Source: Chloroflexota bacterium
Lineage (GTDB): Bacteria; Chloroflexota; Limnocylindria; P2-11E
Length of the DNA: 33,437 nucleotides
Direction: 5' to 3'
Assembly: GCA_021787445.1 (NCBI GenBank)
Contig: JAJYLV010000015.1
Coordinates: forward strand, 1 to 33,437
This document shows, one piece after another, positions 8,662 through 19,813 of this stretch. Within the stretch, counting starts at the first letter, position 1; each line of letters opens with the position of its first letter. Below the pieces are notes generated by a model. It was not told where the DNA came from and searched no databases. It saw only the letters and a program-made list of their open reading frames with translations. Made by a program: the position numbers and the translations under genes.

Positions 8662-11364
8662 ATGCAGCAGCCAGACGTCAAGGCCGAGCACGAGATCTTC
8701 GAGGACTTCAAGCGGCAGCTGCCGGACATCGACCCCGAGGAGACGGGGGAATGGATCGACTCGCTCGATGCCCTCGTGAAGGACGGCGGACCGCAGCGCG
8801 CCCGCTTCGTCATGTACAAGCTCCTCAAGCGGGCCCGGCAGCTCCACATCGGGCTGCCGCCGCTCACCCAGACGCGCTACATCAACACCATCTCGCCCGA
8901 GCAGGAGCCGTACTTCCCGGGGGACGAGGACATGGAGCGCCGCATCCGGCGGATGATCCGCTGGAACGCCGTCGCCATGGTCATGCGCGCCAACCACGAC
9001 TACCCCGGGATCGGCGGCCACCTGGCGACCTACGCCTCGGCAGCGACGCTCTACGAGGTCGGCTTCAACTGGTTCTTCCGCGGAAAGGACGACGGACGCA
9101 TCGGCGACCGCGTCCACTACCAGGGTCACGCCTCGCCCGGCATGTACGCGCGAGCCTTCCTCGAGGGTCGCATCGACCAGGACCGTCTCGACCACTTCCG
9201 CCGTGAGGCGCTCGAGAAGGGCGTCCCGAGCTACCCGCACCCGCGGACGATGCCCGACTTCTGGGAGTTCCCGACGGTCTCCATGGGCATCGGCCCCATC
9301 TCGGCCATCCATCAGGCGCGGTTCGACAAGTACCTCCACGCGCGCGGCATCGCCGATACGAGCGCGTCGAAGGTCTGGGCATTCGTCGGCGACGGCGAGA
9401 TGGACGAGCCGGAGGCCCAGGCGAGCCTTCGTCTCGCAGGGCGCGAGGGCCTGGACAATCTCATCTTCGTCGCCAACTGCAACCTCCAGCGCCTCGACGG
9501 TCCGGTCCGCGGGAACGGCAAGATCGTCCAGGAGCTCGAGGGGCTCTTCCGCGGCGCGGGCTGGAACGTCATCAAGGTGCTGTGGGGCCGTGAGTGGGAC
9601 GACCTTCTCGCGCGCGACGTCGACGGGGTCCTCGTCAATCGGATGAACGAGTGGCTCGACGGCGACTCGCAGCGGATGGCGATCTCCGACGGCCCGACGA
9701 TCCGGCGCGAGTTCTTCGGGACGGACCAGCGCCTTCTCAAGCTCGTCGAGCACCTCTCCGACGACGACCTCGCCAAGCTCCGCCGCGGAGGCCACGACTA
9801 CCGCAAGGTGTACTCCGCGTACTGGATGGCGACGCGGCACACGGGCGATCCGACGGTCATCCTCGCCCAGACGGTCAAGGGCTGGGCGCTCGGACCGAGC
9901 GTGCAAGCGCGCAACGTCACGCACCAAGCGAAGAAGATGTCCGTCGACGAGCTGAAGATCTTCCGCGACCGGCTCGAGCTGCCGATACCCGACGATCAGC
10001 TCGAGGACCCGCCCTACTACCACCCCGGCATGGAGGCGCCGGAGATCCGGTACATGCTCGACCGCCGCAGGCAGCTGGGCGGGATGGTCCCCAAGCGCGT
10101 CGTGCTGCCGACCGCGAAGCTCCCGATGCCCGATCCGGCCGTGTTCGCGGAGTTCCCCCAGGGCTCGGGCAAGATCGCCGTCTCGACGACGATGGCCTTC
10201 ACCCGTCTTCTGCGGAACCTCACGCGCGACAAGACAGTGGGCCGGCGCGTGGTCCCGATCATCCCCGATGAGGCGCGGACCTTCGGGATGGATCCGCTTT
10301 TCAAGGAGATCGGCATCTACTCGCCGCTCGGACAGCGCTACCGGCCCGTCGACGCGGAGACGCTCATGCCGTACCGCGAGTCGGAGGACGGCCAGCTGCT
10401 CGAGGAGGGCATCACCGAGTCCGGCTCGATGGCGACGTTCACCGCGGCCGGCACGTCCTACGCGACGACCGGGACCGCGACGATCCCCTTCTACGTCTTC
10501 TACTCGATGTTCGGCTTCCAGCGGACGATGGACCAGATCTGGGCCTTCGGCGACGCGCGTGGGCGCGGCTTCATGATGGCCGGCACGGCGGGCCGCACGA
10601 CGCTCCTCGGCGAGGGGCTCCAGCACGCCGACGGGCACAGCCAGCTGCTCGCGACGGCGATGCCGAACGTGCGCGCGTACGATCCCGCCTTCGCGTACGA
10701 GACGGCCGTCATCGTCCAGGACGGGCTGCGCCGCATGTTCGAGCGCGGCGAGGACATCTTCTACTACGTCACTCTCTACAACGAGAGCTACGTCATGCCG
10801 TCGATGCCGGACGGCGTCGAGGACGGGATCCTGCGCGGGCTCTACCTCTACCGCAAGGGCGTCGACGGGCGCCGGCGCGTCCAGCTCCTCGGCTCCGGTC
10901 CGATCCTCAACGAGACGCTGCGGGCGCAGGAGATGCTCCAGGACCGCTTCGACGTCGCCGCCGATGTCTGGAGCGTCACCAGCTACCAGCTGCTGCGCAA
11001 CGAGGCGCTCGAGGTGGAGCGCTGGAACCGCCTCCACCCGGTCGAGCATCCGAGGCGGCCCTTCGTCGCCGAGAAGCTCGGCGCGCCGGGTCCGATCGTC
11101 GCCGCGACGGACTACGTCAAGGCCATCCCCGACCAGATCGCGCGCTGGGTGAGCCAGCCGTTCCTGCCTCTCGGGACCGACGGCTTCGGCCGGAGCGACA
11201 CGCGCGAGGCGCTGCGGCGTCACTTCGAGGTCGACGCCGAGCACATCGCGGTGGCGTCGCTGCACACGCTCGTCCAGTGCGAGCAGCTCGCCGCCGCCGA
11301 GGTTGCGAGGGCCATCCGCGAGCTCGGCATCGATCCCGACCGCGTCGACCCGCGCTACGCCTGA
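8662..11364 (+). CDS. aceE: Pyruvate dehydrogenase E1 component, homodimeric type
   Basis: The product (900 residues, close to the approximately 890 usual for the homodimeric E1) decarboxylates pyruvate with thiamine diphosphate and transfers the acetyl group to lipoylated E2. The thiamine-diphosphate motif is clear: GDG at residues 243-245 and NCN at 272-274, a spacing of 29. Other family patches are 'IGLPPLTQTRYINTISPE' near the start, 'VHYQGHASPGMYARAF', 'QARNVTHQAKKMS' and 'LLGEGLQHADGHS'. I selected the ATG at 8662 because AGAGGGAG lies 6 nt upstream. The earlier in-frame ATG at 8638 falls inside the probable -10 hexamer. No aceF or lpd is adjacent, so the E2 and E3 genes are elsewhere. 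The gene is convergent with ettA. Confidence 0.95.
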   Translation: MQQPDVKAEHEIFEDFKRQLPDIDPEETGEWIDSLDALVKDGGPQRARFVMYKLLKRARQLHIGLPPLTQTRYINTISPEQEPYFPGDEDMERRIRRMIRWNAVAMVMRANHDYPGIGGHLATYASAATLYEVGFNWFFRGKDDGRIGDRVHYQGHASPGMYARAFLEGRIDQDRLDHFRREALEKGVPSYPHPRTMPDFWEFPTVSMGIGPISAIHQARFDKYLHARGIADTSASKVWAFVGDGEMDEPEAQASLRLAGREGLDNLIFVANCNLQRLDGPVRGNGKIVQELEGLFRGAGWNVIKVLWGREWDDLLARDVDGVLVNRMNEWLDGDSQRMAISDGPTIRREFFGTDQRLLKLVEHLSDDDLAKLRRGGHDYRKVYSAYWMATRHTGDPTVILAQTVKGWALGPSVQARNVTHQAKKMSVDELKIFRDRLELPIPDDQLEDPPYYHPGMEAPEIRYMLDRRRQLGGMVPKRVVLPTAKLPMPDPAVFAEFPQGSGKIAVSTTMAFTRLLRNLTRDKTVGRRVVPIIPDEARTFGMDPLFKEIGIYSPLGQRYRPVDAETLMPYRESEDGQLLEEGITESGSMATFTAAGTSYATTGTATIPFYVFYSMFGFQRTMDQIWAFGDARGRGFMMAGTAGRTTLLGEGLQHADGHSQLLATAMPNVRAYDPAFAYETAVIVQDGLRRMFERGEDIFYYVTLYNESYVMPSMPDGVEDGILRGLYLYRKGVDGRRRVQLLGSGPILNETLRAQEMLQDRFDVAADVWSVTSYQLLRNEALEVERWNRLHPVEHPRRPFVAEKLGAPGPIVAATDYVKAIPDQIARWVSQPFLPLGTDGFGRSDTREALRRHFEVDAEHIAVASLHTLVQCEQLAAAEVARAIRELGIDPDRVDPRYA

Positions 11365-11375
11365 GCGCGACCGGA

Positions 11376-11395
11376 AAGCGCATCCGAGGGCGCTT
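11376..11395. terminator. Possible hairpin between convergent aceE and ettA
   Basis: AAGCGC (11376-11381) and GCGCTT (11390-11395) can form a 6-bp stem with an 8-nt loop, 11 nt after the aceE stop. There is no T-run on the plus strand, so a Rho-independent role is weak. The rest of the 135-nt gap up to the ettA stop shows no gene or motif that I can identify. Confidence 0.25.
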
Positions 11396-11499
11396 CACCC
11401 GATCGGCCAGGATCTTCGCTCTCTTCCTCGCCCGCTGACGCGGCAGGGAAGGGGGTCCGTCCCGGGTCCATCCCGCATCGCGAGGCCCGCGCGCTGCGG

Positions 11500-13179
11500 C
11501 TATGCCCGCGTCAGCGGCCGGTAGCGGATGCGGTGTGGCCGCTCGGCGTCGGCGCCGAGCGTCTGACGCTTCCACTCCTCGTACTCCGTGTAGCTGCCGG
11601 CGAAGGAGCGGACAACGCTGTCGCCTTCGAAGGCGAGCGTGTTCGTCGCGATGCGGTCGAGGAACCAGCGGTCGTGGCTGGTGACGAGGACGCACCCGGC
11701 GAAGTCGACGAGAGCGTCCTCGAGCGCGCGCAGCGTATCGACGTCGAGGTCGTTGGTCGGCTCGTCGAGGAGGAGGACGTTACCGCCCGACCGCAGCACC
11801 TTCGCCAGGTGAAGGCGGTTCCGCTCGCCACCGGAGAGATCACCGACGCGCTTCTGCTGGTCGGAGCCGCGGAATCCGAAGGACGCCGCGTACGCGCGCG
11901 CCGGACGCTGTCGGCCGCCGACGTCGATCGTCTCCTCGCCCCCGCCGATCTCCTCCCAGACCGGCCGGTCGGGATCGAGCTCGCGCGACTGCGGGACGTA
12001 CGCGAGCTTCACGGTCTCGCCGACCGTCAGTGTCCCGCCATCGGGCTTCTCCTCGCCCGTGATGATGCGGAAGAGGGTCGTCTTCCCCGCCCCGTTGGGA
12101 CCGATGATCCCCACGATCCCGGCCGGCGGCAGGCTGAAGGTCAGGTCGTCGAAGAGGAGCTTGTCGCCGAAGGCCTTCCGCACAGCCCGCGCTTCGATGA
12201 CGACGTCGCCGAGCCGCGGCCCCGGCGGGATCCAGATCTCGAGATCGCGCTCGCGCTCCTCCGGCCGTTCGGCGAGGAGCTGCTCGTACGCCGCGAGGCG
12301 GGCTTTGCTCTTCGCCTGTCGCGCGCGCGGCGACAGCTTCACCCACTCGAGCTCGCGCGCCAGCGTCCTTTGCCGCGCCGACTCCTGCTTCTCCTCGTCG
12401 GCGAGCCGCTTGCGCTTCTGGTCGAGCCACGAGCTGTAGTTCCCCTCCCATGGGATGCCGTAGCCACGGTCGAGCTCGAGGATCCACCCGGCGACGTTGT
12501 CGAGGAAGTAGCGGTCGTGCGTGACGGCGACGACGGTCCCGGCGTACTGCCCGAGGAAGCGCTCCAGCCACTCGACCGACTCCGCGTCGAGATGGTTCGT
12601 CGGCTCGTCGAGAAGCAGAAGGTCGGGCTCGCTCAGCAGCAGACGGCACAGGGCGACGCGCCGCCGCTCGCCACCCGACAGCGTCGTGACGTCCTGGTCG
12701 CCGGGCGGCAGGCGCAGGGCGTCCATGGCGACGTCGAGCTTGGCGTCAAGGTCCCACAAGCCCTTCGCCTCGATCTCGTCCTGGGTCTTCTGGAACTCGT
12801 CGGTGACGCGCTCCATCTCCTCGGCCGACAGGTCCTCGCCCAGCTTCGCCGAGAGCGCCTGATAGCGGTCGAGGACGGCGCGGGACGCGGCGACGCCCTC
12901 CTCGACATTCCCGCGGACGTCCTTCGACGGGTCGAGCCGCGGCTCCTGCTCGAGCAGGCCGACGCTGTACCCCGGCGAGAGGCGCGCCTCGCCGACGAAC
13001 TCCGTATCGGCGCCGGCCATGATGCGAAGGAGCGTGCTCTTGCCCGCGCCGTTCGGCCCGAGGACCCCGATCTTGGCGCCGTAGTAGAAGGAGAGGTAGA
13101 TCCCGCGGAGGATCTCGCGCTGAGCGGGGCTGTGCACGACCTTGCGCAGGTCGCGCATCGTGAAGATGAAGGGAGGCAT
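11500..13179 (-). CDS. ettA: Energy-dependent translational throttle protein EttA (ABC-F ATPase)
   Basis: The product is a 559-residue soluble ABC-F protein, the same length class as Escherichia coli EttA (about 555). Two ATPase cassettes are present. The first has Walker A 'GPNGAGKST' near residue 40, signature 'LSGGERRRVALCRLLL' and Walker B 'LLLLDEPTNHLD'. The second has 'GPNGAGKTT', 'LSGGERNRLHLAKVL' and 'VLLLDEPTNDLD'. The 'arm' insertion in domain 1 and the charged inter-domain linker ('EKQESARQRTLARELEWVKLSPRARQ' region) match EttA rather than Uup or antibiotic-resistance ABC-F proteins. No transmembrane segments are present. It binds the ribosomal E site and gates the first elongation steps according to ATP/ADP. 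TACCGT (13193-13188) ends 8 nt before the ATG, implying a leaderless mRNA. The gene is divergent from the aminopeptidase. Confidence 0.95.
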   Translation of the reverse strand: MPPFIFTMRDLRKVVHSPAQREILRGIYLSFYYGAKIGVLGPNGAGKSTLLRIMAGADTEFVGEARLSPGYSVGLLEQEPRLDPSKDVRGNVEEGVAASRAVLDRYQALSAKLGEDLSAEEMERVTDEFQKTQDEIEAKGLWDLDAKLDVAMDALRLPPGDQDVTTLSGGERRRVALCRLLLSEPDLLLLDEPTNHLDAESVEWLERFLGQYAGTVVAVTHDRYFLDNVAGWILELDRGYGIPWEGNYSSWLDQKRKRLADEEKQESARQRTLARELEWVKLSPRARQAKSKARLAAYEQLLAERPEERERDLEIWIPPGPRLGDVVIEARAVRKAFGDKLLFDDLTFSLPPAGIVGIIGPNGAGKTTLFRIITGEEKPDGGTLTVGETVKLAYVPQSRELDPDRPVWEEIGGGEETIDVGGRQRPARAYAASFGFRGSDQQKRVGDLSGGERNRLHLAKVLRSGGNVLLLDEPTNDLDVDTLRALEDALVDFAGCVLVTSHDRWFLDRIATNTLAFEGDSVVRSFAGSYTEYEEWKRQTLGADAERPHRIRYRPLTRA

Positions 13180-13187
13180 CTCGAAAG

Positions 13188-13213
13188 ACGGTACCAGGCG
13201 CGATCGGTAGGAT
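13188..13213. promoter_or_regulatory. Compact divergent leaderless promoter, ettA / M1 aminopeptidase
   Basis: Only 41 bp separate the two start codons. Minus-strand TACCGT (13193-13188) ends 8 nt before the ettA ATG. Plus-strand TAGGAT (13208-13213) ends 7 nt before the GTG at 13221. The two -10 elements are 14 bp apart and no Shine-Dalgarno sequence is present on either side. Confidence 0.55.
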
Positions 13214-13220
13214 CGCCGGC

Positions 13221-15782
<2,562 letters not shown>

Positions 15783-15844
15783 CCATCCGAGCTCGTCGCA
15801 TCGCTCCTTCGTACGGGGACGCATCCGGACGCCACCGGGCGCAA

Positions 15845-15850
15845 TAGCCT
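15845..15850 (+). promoter_or_regulatory. Putative -10 element (TAGCCT) for the MFS gene
   Basis: TAGCCT ends 8 nt before the ATG at 15859 and 5 nt before a GTG at 15856. The spacing seen elsewhere in the window (6-8 nt) favours the ATG as transcription and translation start. No Shine-Dalgarno sequence is present. Confidence 0.45.
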
Positions 15851-15858
15851 CCGCGGTG

Positions 15859-17145
15859 ATGTCCTCGAGCGCGCTGTGGCGGGATCCCGACTTCCTCAAG
15901 CTCTGGGCAGGGCAGACCGTGTCGCAGGTCGGCTCGGTCGTGACGCGCACCGCGCTGCCCCTGCTGGCACTGCTCGTACTGCACGCCGGTCCGACGCAGA
16001 TGGCCGGGCTGACGGTCGCGCGTTCGGTCGGCGTGCTCCTCGTCGCGCTCGTAGCCGGGGCGTGGGTCGATCGCCTACGGCGGCGCCCCCTTCTCGTCGC
16101 GACCGACCTCGTCCGCGCGCTCCTCCTCTTCGCCGTGCCGGCCGCCTTCCTCGCGGGCTACCTCCGGGTGGAGCTGCTCTACGTGGTCGCTTTCGTCGTC
16201 GCCGCACTGGGGACGCTCTTCACCTCCGCCTACCACGCATACGTGCCGGGGCTGGTCGGCGCGAAGCGCGTCCTCGAGGCGAACAGCCGGATCGCCACGA
16301 GCGAGGCCATCGCCGAGGTCGGCGGACCGGGGTTCGCCGGCGCGCTCGTGCAGGTCGTCGGCGCGCCGTTCGCGATCCTCGTCGACGCCGTCTCCTTCGT
16401 CGCGTCAGCCGCCTCGCTCGCCATCATCCGGGCGCCCGAGGCACGGCGTCCCTCACGCGACGGGCGGCGCCCGATCGTGCACGAGATCCGCGAGGGCGCC
16501 GCGCGCGTGCGCCGCAGCCCGCTGGTCTTCCCCGTGGCCGCGAGCTCGGTCACGGAGCACTTCTTCGGCTCCTTCTACGCGGCCCTCTACGCCCTCTTCC
16601 TCCTCGACGACCTCCATCTCTCGCCGCTGCTCATCGGGCTCGTCATCTCCGCCGGCGGCGTGGGCTCGCTCGCCGGATCGCTCCTGGCCGGGCGCCTCGC
16701 CCGGCGGATCGGGCTCGGCCCGTCGATGATCGCCTGCGCCGCGACGTCGTCGCTCATCGGAGTGCTCACGCCGCTGGCCGCGGGGCCGGTGCTCGTCGCG
16801 ACGGTCATGGTGTTCATCCCACAGCTCTTCGGGGACGCACTGAGCACGATGCAGTGGATCGGTCAGGACACGGTCGTGCAGACCGCGACGCCCGACCGCG
16901 TCCTGGGACGCGTCAGCGCGACGATCGAGTTCCTCAGCCACGGCGTCGCGCCCCTCGGCGCGATCGTGGCCGCCTTTGTCGCCGAGACGCTCGGCGTGCG
17001 GGCCGCGATCGCGGTCGGCTGGGCGGGCGGCGCCACCGCGGTGCTCTGGCTCTTCTTCTCGCCGCTCCGTGGTCTCCGGGTCACGCCCTCGGGGACGGAG
17101 GGCCCGGCAGCGGTCTCACCGATGGAGGCGACGGTCGAGGGCTGA
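15859..17145 (+). CDS. Major facilitator superfamily exporter (MFS_3/EntS-like)
   Basis: The product is a 428-residue inner-membrane protein with about 12 hydrophobic segments. The opening 'LWRDPDFLKLWAGQTVSQVGSVVTR' pattern, a cytoplasmic 'RLRRRPLLVATDLVRA' loop after helix 3 and 'NSRIATSEAIAEVGGPGFAG' are characteristic of the EntS/multidrug-efflux-like branch often annotated as MFS_3 or 'MFS transporter'. A basic central loop ('APEARRPSRDGRRPIVHEI') separates the two six-helix halves. The substrate cannot be inferred. Siderophore, macrolide and unknown substrates all occur in this branch. The ATG at 15859 is chosen from the -10 spacing, and GTG at 15856 would add one residue. The gene is convergent with moaA, separated by 62 nt in which I see no terminator with a T-run. 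Confidence 0.88.
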   Translation: MSSSALWRDPDFLKLWAGQTVSQVGSVVTRTALPLLALLVLHAGPTQMAGLTVARSVGVLLVALVAGAWVDRLRRRPLLVATDLVRALLLFAVPAAFLAGYLRVELLYVVAFVVAALGTLFTSAYHAYVPGLVGAKRVLEANSRIATSEAIAEVGGPGFAGALVQVVGAPFAILVDAVSFVASAASLAIIRAPEARRPSRDGRRPIVHEIREGAARVRRSPLVFPVAASSVTEHFFGSFYAALYALFLLDDLHLSPLLIGLVISAGGVGSLAGSLLAGRLARRIGLGPSMIACAATSSLIGVLTPLAAGPVLVATVMVFIPQLFGDALSTMQWIGQDTVVQTATPDRVLGRVSATIEFLSHGVAPLGAIVAAFVAETLGVRAAIAVGWAGGATAVLWLFFSPLRGLRVTPSGTEGPAAVSPMEATVEG

Positions 17146-17207
17146 CGGCCTCGCGGCGTCCGGAGCTGTTCCGGTGGGGGGTCGCAGCGTCCGCGGTCCG
17201 GGGCCGG

Positions 17208-18212
17208 CTATCCGCCGATGTAGCTCATCTCGATCTTGCGGAGGCGTGCGGTCTCCTCGCCGCGCAGCTCCGAGTAGCGGTCCGTACGCGCGGACCACAA
17301 GTCGGCGATCCGGCCCGCGATCTCGTCGTCGCTCGCGCCGCCGCGCAGGAGCGCCTGGAGGTCGGTGCCCTGCGTCGCGAAGAGGCAGGTGTAGAGCTTC
17401 CCGTCCGCCGAGAGGCGCGCCCGAGTGCAGTCGCGGCAGAAGGGCTGCGTCACCGATGCGATGACGCCGAACTCGCCGCGGCCGTCGCTGTACCGCCAGC
17501 GCTCGGCGACCTCGCCCACGTAGTTCGGCTCGGCGGGCTCCGCGGGGAACGCCGACGTGACCGCACGGACGATCTCCTTCGCGGAGACCACGTCGTCCAT
17601 GCGCCATCCGTTCGTGTGGCCGACGTCCATGTACTCGATGAACCGCAGGACGTAGCCGCGCTCGCGGAAGAACGCCGCCATCGGCACGATGCTCTCCTCG
17701 TTCATCCCGCGCCGGACCACCATGTTCACCTTGAGCGGGTGGAGGCCCACGCCGTACGCCGCGTCCATCGCGCGCACGACCCGCTCGACGGGGAAGTCGA
17801 CATCGTTCATCCGGCGGAAGACGGCGTCGTCGAGCGAGTCGAGGCTGACGCTGATGCGCGTGAGACCCGCGTCGCGGAGGGCGCGCGCCTTCTCCTCGAG
17901 GAGCGACCCGTTCGTCGTGAGGGCGAGGTCGAGGCCGTCGCGCGCCAGCATCGCGACGAGATCCTCGATGCCCCGTCGCGTCAGCGGCTCTCCGCCCGTC
18001 AAGCGGACCTTCGTCACGCCCAGCCGCATCGATATCCCGACGAGCCGCGCGATCTCCTCGTACGTGAGGAGGTCGTCCTTCGGCAGGAACCGGTAGCCGC
18101 GCCCGAAGACCTCCTTCGGCATGCAGTACACACAGCGGAAGTTGCAGCGGTCGGTGACCGAGATCCGCAGGTCGTGGAGCGGCCGAGCGAGCGCGTCGCG
18201 CAGTTCCCCCAT
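17208..18212 (-). CDS. moaA: GTP 3',8-cyclase MoaA (molybdenum cofactor biosynthesis)
   Basis: The product (334 residues) is a radical-SAM enzyme converting GTP to 3',8-cyclo-7,8-dihydro-GTP, the first step of molybdopterin synthesis. The N-terminal [4Fe-4S] site is C23-x3-C27-x2-C30 in '[10 protein letters not shown]'. The second cluster is provided by '[19 protein letters not shown]' near residue 265. The essential C-terminal Gly-Gly is present ('SYIGG'). 'VRLTGGEPL' and 'ISVSLDSLD' are standard. CATACT (18226-18221) ends 8 nt before the ATG, consistent with a leaderless message. No other mo genes are adjacent. The Rdx/thioredoxin pair lies 31 nt upstream in the same direction and could read through into moaA. 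Confidence 0.96.
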   Translation of the reverse strand: MGELRDALARPLHDLRISVTDRCNFRCVYCMPKEVFGRGYRFLPKDDLLTYEEIARLVGISMRLGVTKVRLTGGEPLTRRGIEDLVAMLARDGLDLALTTNGSLLEEKARALRDAGLTRISVSLDSLDDAVFRRMNDVDFPVERVVRAMDAAYGVGLHPLKVNMVVRRGMNEESIVPMAAFFRERGYVLRFIEYMDVGHTNGWRMDDVVSAKEIVRAVTSAFPAEPAEPNYVGEVAERWRYSDGRGEFGVIASVTQPFCRDCTRARLSADGKLYTCLFATQGTDLQALLRGGASDDEIAGRIADLWSARTDRYSELRGEETARLRKIEMSYIGG

Positions 18213-18220
18213 CTCCTATG

Positions 18221-18226
18221 AGTATG
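18221..18226 (-). promoter_or_regulatory. Putative -10 element (CATACT) for moaA
   Basis: On the minus strand CATACT (18226-18221) matches TATAAT at 4 of 6 positions and ends 8 nt before the moaA ATG at 18212. It lies in the short gap after the Rdx gene. Confidence 0.4.
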
Positions 18227-18243
18227 AGGGACGGACCCGACCG

Positions 18244-18495
18244 CTAGGCGGCCAACTGTGTCCGCACCGCCGCGTAGACCATCTCGAGCTCGGGGAAGCC
18301 GCCGTCGCGCGCCATCGAGTGGACGAGCTCATCGCCGACCCGCACGTCGAACGTGCCCTCGGCCCACGGGATGATCTCGATCGCCGACAAGCGGTGCCCG
18401 AACTCACGCATGAGGCCGCCCGTCAGCTCGAGGGTCTGCGGCTCGTAGCCGCACTCGGCGCAGTACGTGATGCGGACCCGGAGCGGCCGGCTCAC
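18244..18495 (-). CDS. Rdx family (SelT/SelW/SelH-like) thioredoxin-fold protein
   Basis: The product has 83 residues. A conserved CxxC redox motif lies in the first beta-alpha turn ('ITYCAECGYEP', Cys at residues 12 and 15), where eukaryotic SelW has Cys-x-x-Sec. It is followed by the helix 'TGGLMREFG' and the strand pattern 'AIEIIPWAEGTFDVRVGDELV' (family-typical 'G.F.V..dg..v.s'). The whole protein is a single Rdx domain of normal length. It starts with GTG, which overlaps the stop of the upstream thioredoxin-fold gene by 4 nt (GTGA), so the two are translationally coupled. A thiol-redox role is inferred from the family. The physiological partner is unknown. Confidence 0.85.
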   Translation of the reverse strand: MSRPLRVRITYCAECGYEPQTLELTGGLMREFGHRLSAIEIIPWAEGTFDVRVGDELVHSMARDGGFPELEMVYAAVRTQLAA

Positions 18496-19082
18496 GCCTT
18501 CTCGACGATCGTGGTCAGCTCGCGGACGACCTCGGCGTTGGCGAAGTCCATCGTCGACTCGCGCATCTTCCCGAGCTCGTCCATGAGGCGCGCGCGGACG
18601 TCCTCCGGGAGCTGGTCGACCGGCGCATCCGGGCTTCCGAACTCAGGGTGGGAGGCGAAGATCTCTCGGCGCTTCTCGGCGCGGAGGGCCGTCACCGACG
18701 CCGGCCGCTCGATGAAGACGCCGACCTCCCGCCAGTCGCGGTCGAAGAACGCCATGACGGGGATCGACCGGAACTTCCCCTCTTTGAGGTACTGGTCCAT
18801 GAGATCGGGGTTCCGATCCCGGTCGAAGACCCGCAGGTCGAGCTCGGGCGCCGCGGCGGCGATGCGCGCGAGGACGGGAAGGTTCCCGTACACGTCCGGG
18901 CACCAGTCCGCGCCGATGGCGAGGACGTGGAGCGGCTTCTTCCGGAACGGCGCGATCTGCTCCGGCGTGAGCGTGATGCGCCGCTCCTGGGCCTCGACCA
19001 TGTCGCGGTTCCGCGTCATCGAGTCCTTCCACTCCGGGAAGGTCATCCCCTGCCGGAAGCGCTGCTCCGTGACCGTGCTCAC
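18492..19082 (-). CDS. Thioredoxin-fold family protein with a single active-site cysteine
   Basis: This 196-residue protein has a thioredoxin-like core around residues 50-125: strand 'LHVLAIGADWCPDVYGNLPVL', strand 'LDLRVFDRDRNPDLMDQYL', then 'FRSIPVMAFFD', which contains the cis-Pro loop typical of thioredoxins. The usual WCxxC is WCPDV, so only one cysteine is present and classical dithiol exchange is unlikely. This Trp-Cys-x-Asp form occurs in a family of bacterial proteins annotated only as 'thioredoxin family'. I chose the GTG at 19082 because relatives begin a few residues before 'RFRQGMTFPEW' and because GATGAT (19094-19089) ends 6 nt upstream. The stop overlaps the Rdx start. A shared redox function with the Rdx protein is inferred. 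Confidence 0.8.
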   Translation of the reverse strand: MSTVTEQRFRQGMTFPEWKDSMTRNRDMVEAQERRITLTPEQIAPFRKKPLHVLAIGADWCPDVYGNLPVLARIAAAAPELDLRVFDRDRNPDLMDQYLKEGKFRSIPVMAFFDRDWREVGVFIERPASVTALRAEKRREIFASHPEFGSPDAPVDQLPEDVRARLMDELGKMRESTMDFANAEVVRELTTIVEKA

Positions 19083-19088
19083 GCCTCG

Positions 19089-19094
19089 ATCATC
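19089..19094 (-). promoter_or_regulatory. Putative extended -10 (TGC-GATGAT) for the thioredoxin-fold/Rdx unit
   Basis: Minus-strand GATGAT (19094-19089) is preceded by TGC, an extended -10 TGn motif, and ends 6 nt before the GTG at 19082. This is consistent with leaderless initiation. Confidence 0.4.
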
Positions 19095-19153
19095 GCACGG
19101 TGCGTGCCCCCGCGCTCGCCGGTGGCCGTTCGGCCGGTCGAGGCGCCGCGCGG

Positions 19154-19657
19154 TCAGTTCAGCCGCGGTCCCTGCGCGCGCACGCGCTCCACGCTCTCCA
19201 TCGCCTGCCGGAGCTCCTTCAGCCACTCGCCCTGGTGCTCGCGCACGAGCGCGACGCACCACGCGAGCGCGTGGGCGCGGCTCCGCGCGATCCCGGACTC
19301 GACGAGCGCATCGAGCACCTCCCGCTCCGGGAGCCGCAAGCGCGTCATCACGGGCAGCGCTAGGTGCGTGAAGAGCTGCCTGGAGTCGCCGCACTCCGCG
19401 CCCCAGGACACGACCTTGCCGAACTTGCGCTGCGCCTCCCGCGAGATGCGGATGCGCTCTTCGCGCGTCGTGCTGCGGAACTGCTGGATGCGCCCGACGC
19501 GTGCCGCGTCGAGGTCGCCTTCGACGTTCTCGACGTCCTTCAGCCGGAGCGTCGCGAGCACCTCGTGCTCGTCCATCTGCAGGTCGTCCACCGTGACGCC
19601 CCAATCGGCCGGGAGCCGTCCGTTCAGCCAGCCCTGGATCTCGCTGCGCTCGCTCAT
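19154..19657 (-). CDS. Conserved hypothetical protein
   Basis: The product is a 167-residue soluble protein whose function I cannot name. The N-terminal part ('EIQGWLNGRLPADWG', 'VTVDDLQMDEHEVLATLRL') looks alpha/beta. The rest is helical and ends in 'SRAHALAWCVALVREHQGEWLKELRQA', a segment that I recall seeing in uncharacterised Chloroflexota and actinobacterial proteins. It has two cysteines and no CxxC. The ATG start has an AAGGGG Shine-Dalgarno-like stretch 9 nt upstream and a TAATCT hexamer farther up (19698-19693), so this gene appears to have an ordinary short leader. It is divergent from the second MFS gene and lies 71 nt upstream of the thioredoxin-fold gene on the same strand. Confidence 0.75.
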   Translation of the reverse strand: MSERSEIQGWLNGRLPADWGVTVDDLQMDEHEVLATLRLKDVENVEGDLDAARVGRIQQFRSTTREERIRISREAQRKFGKVVSWGAECGDSRQLFTHLALPVMTRLRLPEREVLDALVESGIARSRAHALAWCVALVREHQGEWLKELRQAMESVERVRAQGPRLN

Positions 19658-19692
19658 CTCGCCATCCCCTTACACCGTTATCGCCGCATTTC

Positions 19693-19758
19693 AGATTACA
19701 CCTCCTTGCCGGATGCGCGCCTGGCGTCGTCCAGAGCGCCTGCCGGCATGATTACATT
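19693..19758. promoter_or_regulatory. Divergent promoter region between the conserved hypothetical gene and the second MFS gene
   Basis: On the minus strand TAATCT (19698-19693) would give the hypothetical gene a leader of about 28 nt. On the plus strand TACATT (19753-19758) would start transcription near 19766, upstream of the preferred MFS start at 19814. The segment is noticeably A/T-richer than its surroundings. Confidence 0.4.
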
Positions 19759-19813
19759 GCCGTCCGCGTGCTGCCGCCGCACCCCCTTCGGCTCGACGTG
19801 CGAGCCTGCGCTC

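Noticed and set aside
8371-11265. A 964-codon open frame antisense to aceE
   Set aside because: It mirrors aceE codons, is dominated by Arg/Val/Asp/Leu with no motif, and aceE has complete catalytic motifs. It is a GC-driven shadow.
19748-19813. N-terminal extension of the second MFS protein from the ATG at 19748
   Set aside because: The start precedes the probable -10 hexamer, and the added Cys/Pro/Thr-rich residues do not look like an MFS N-terminus. It is retained only as an alternative.
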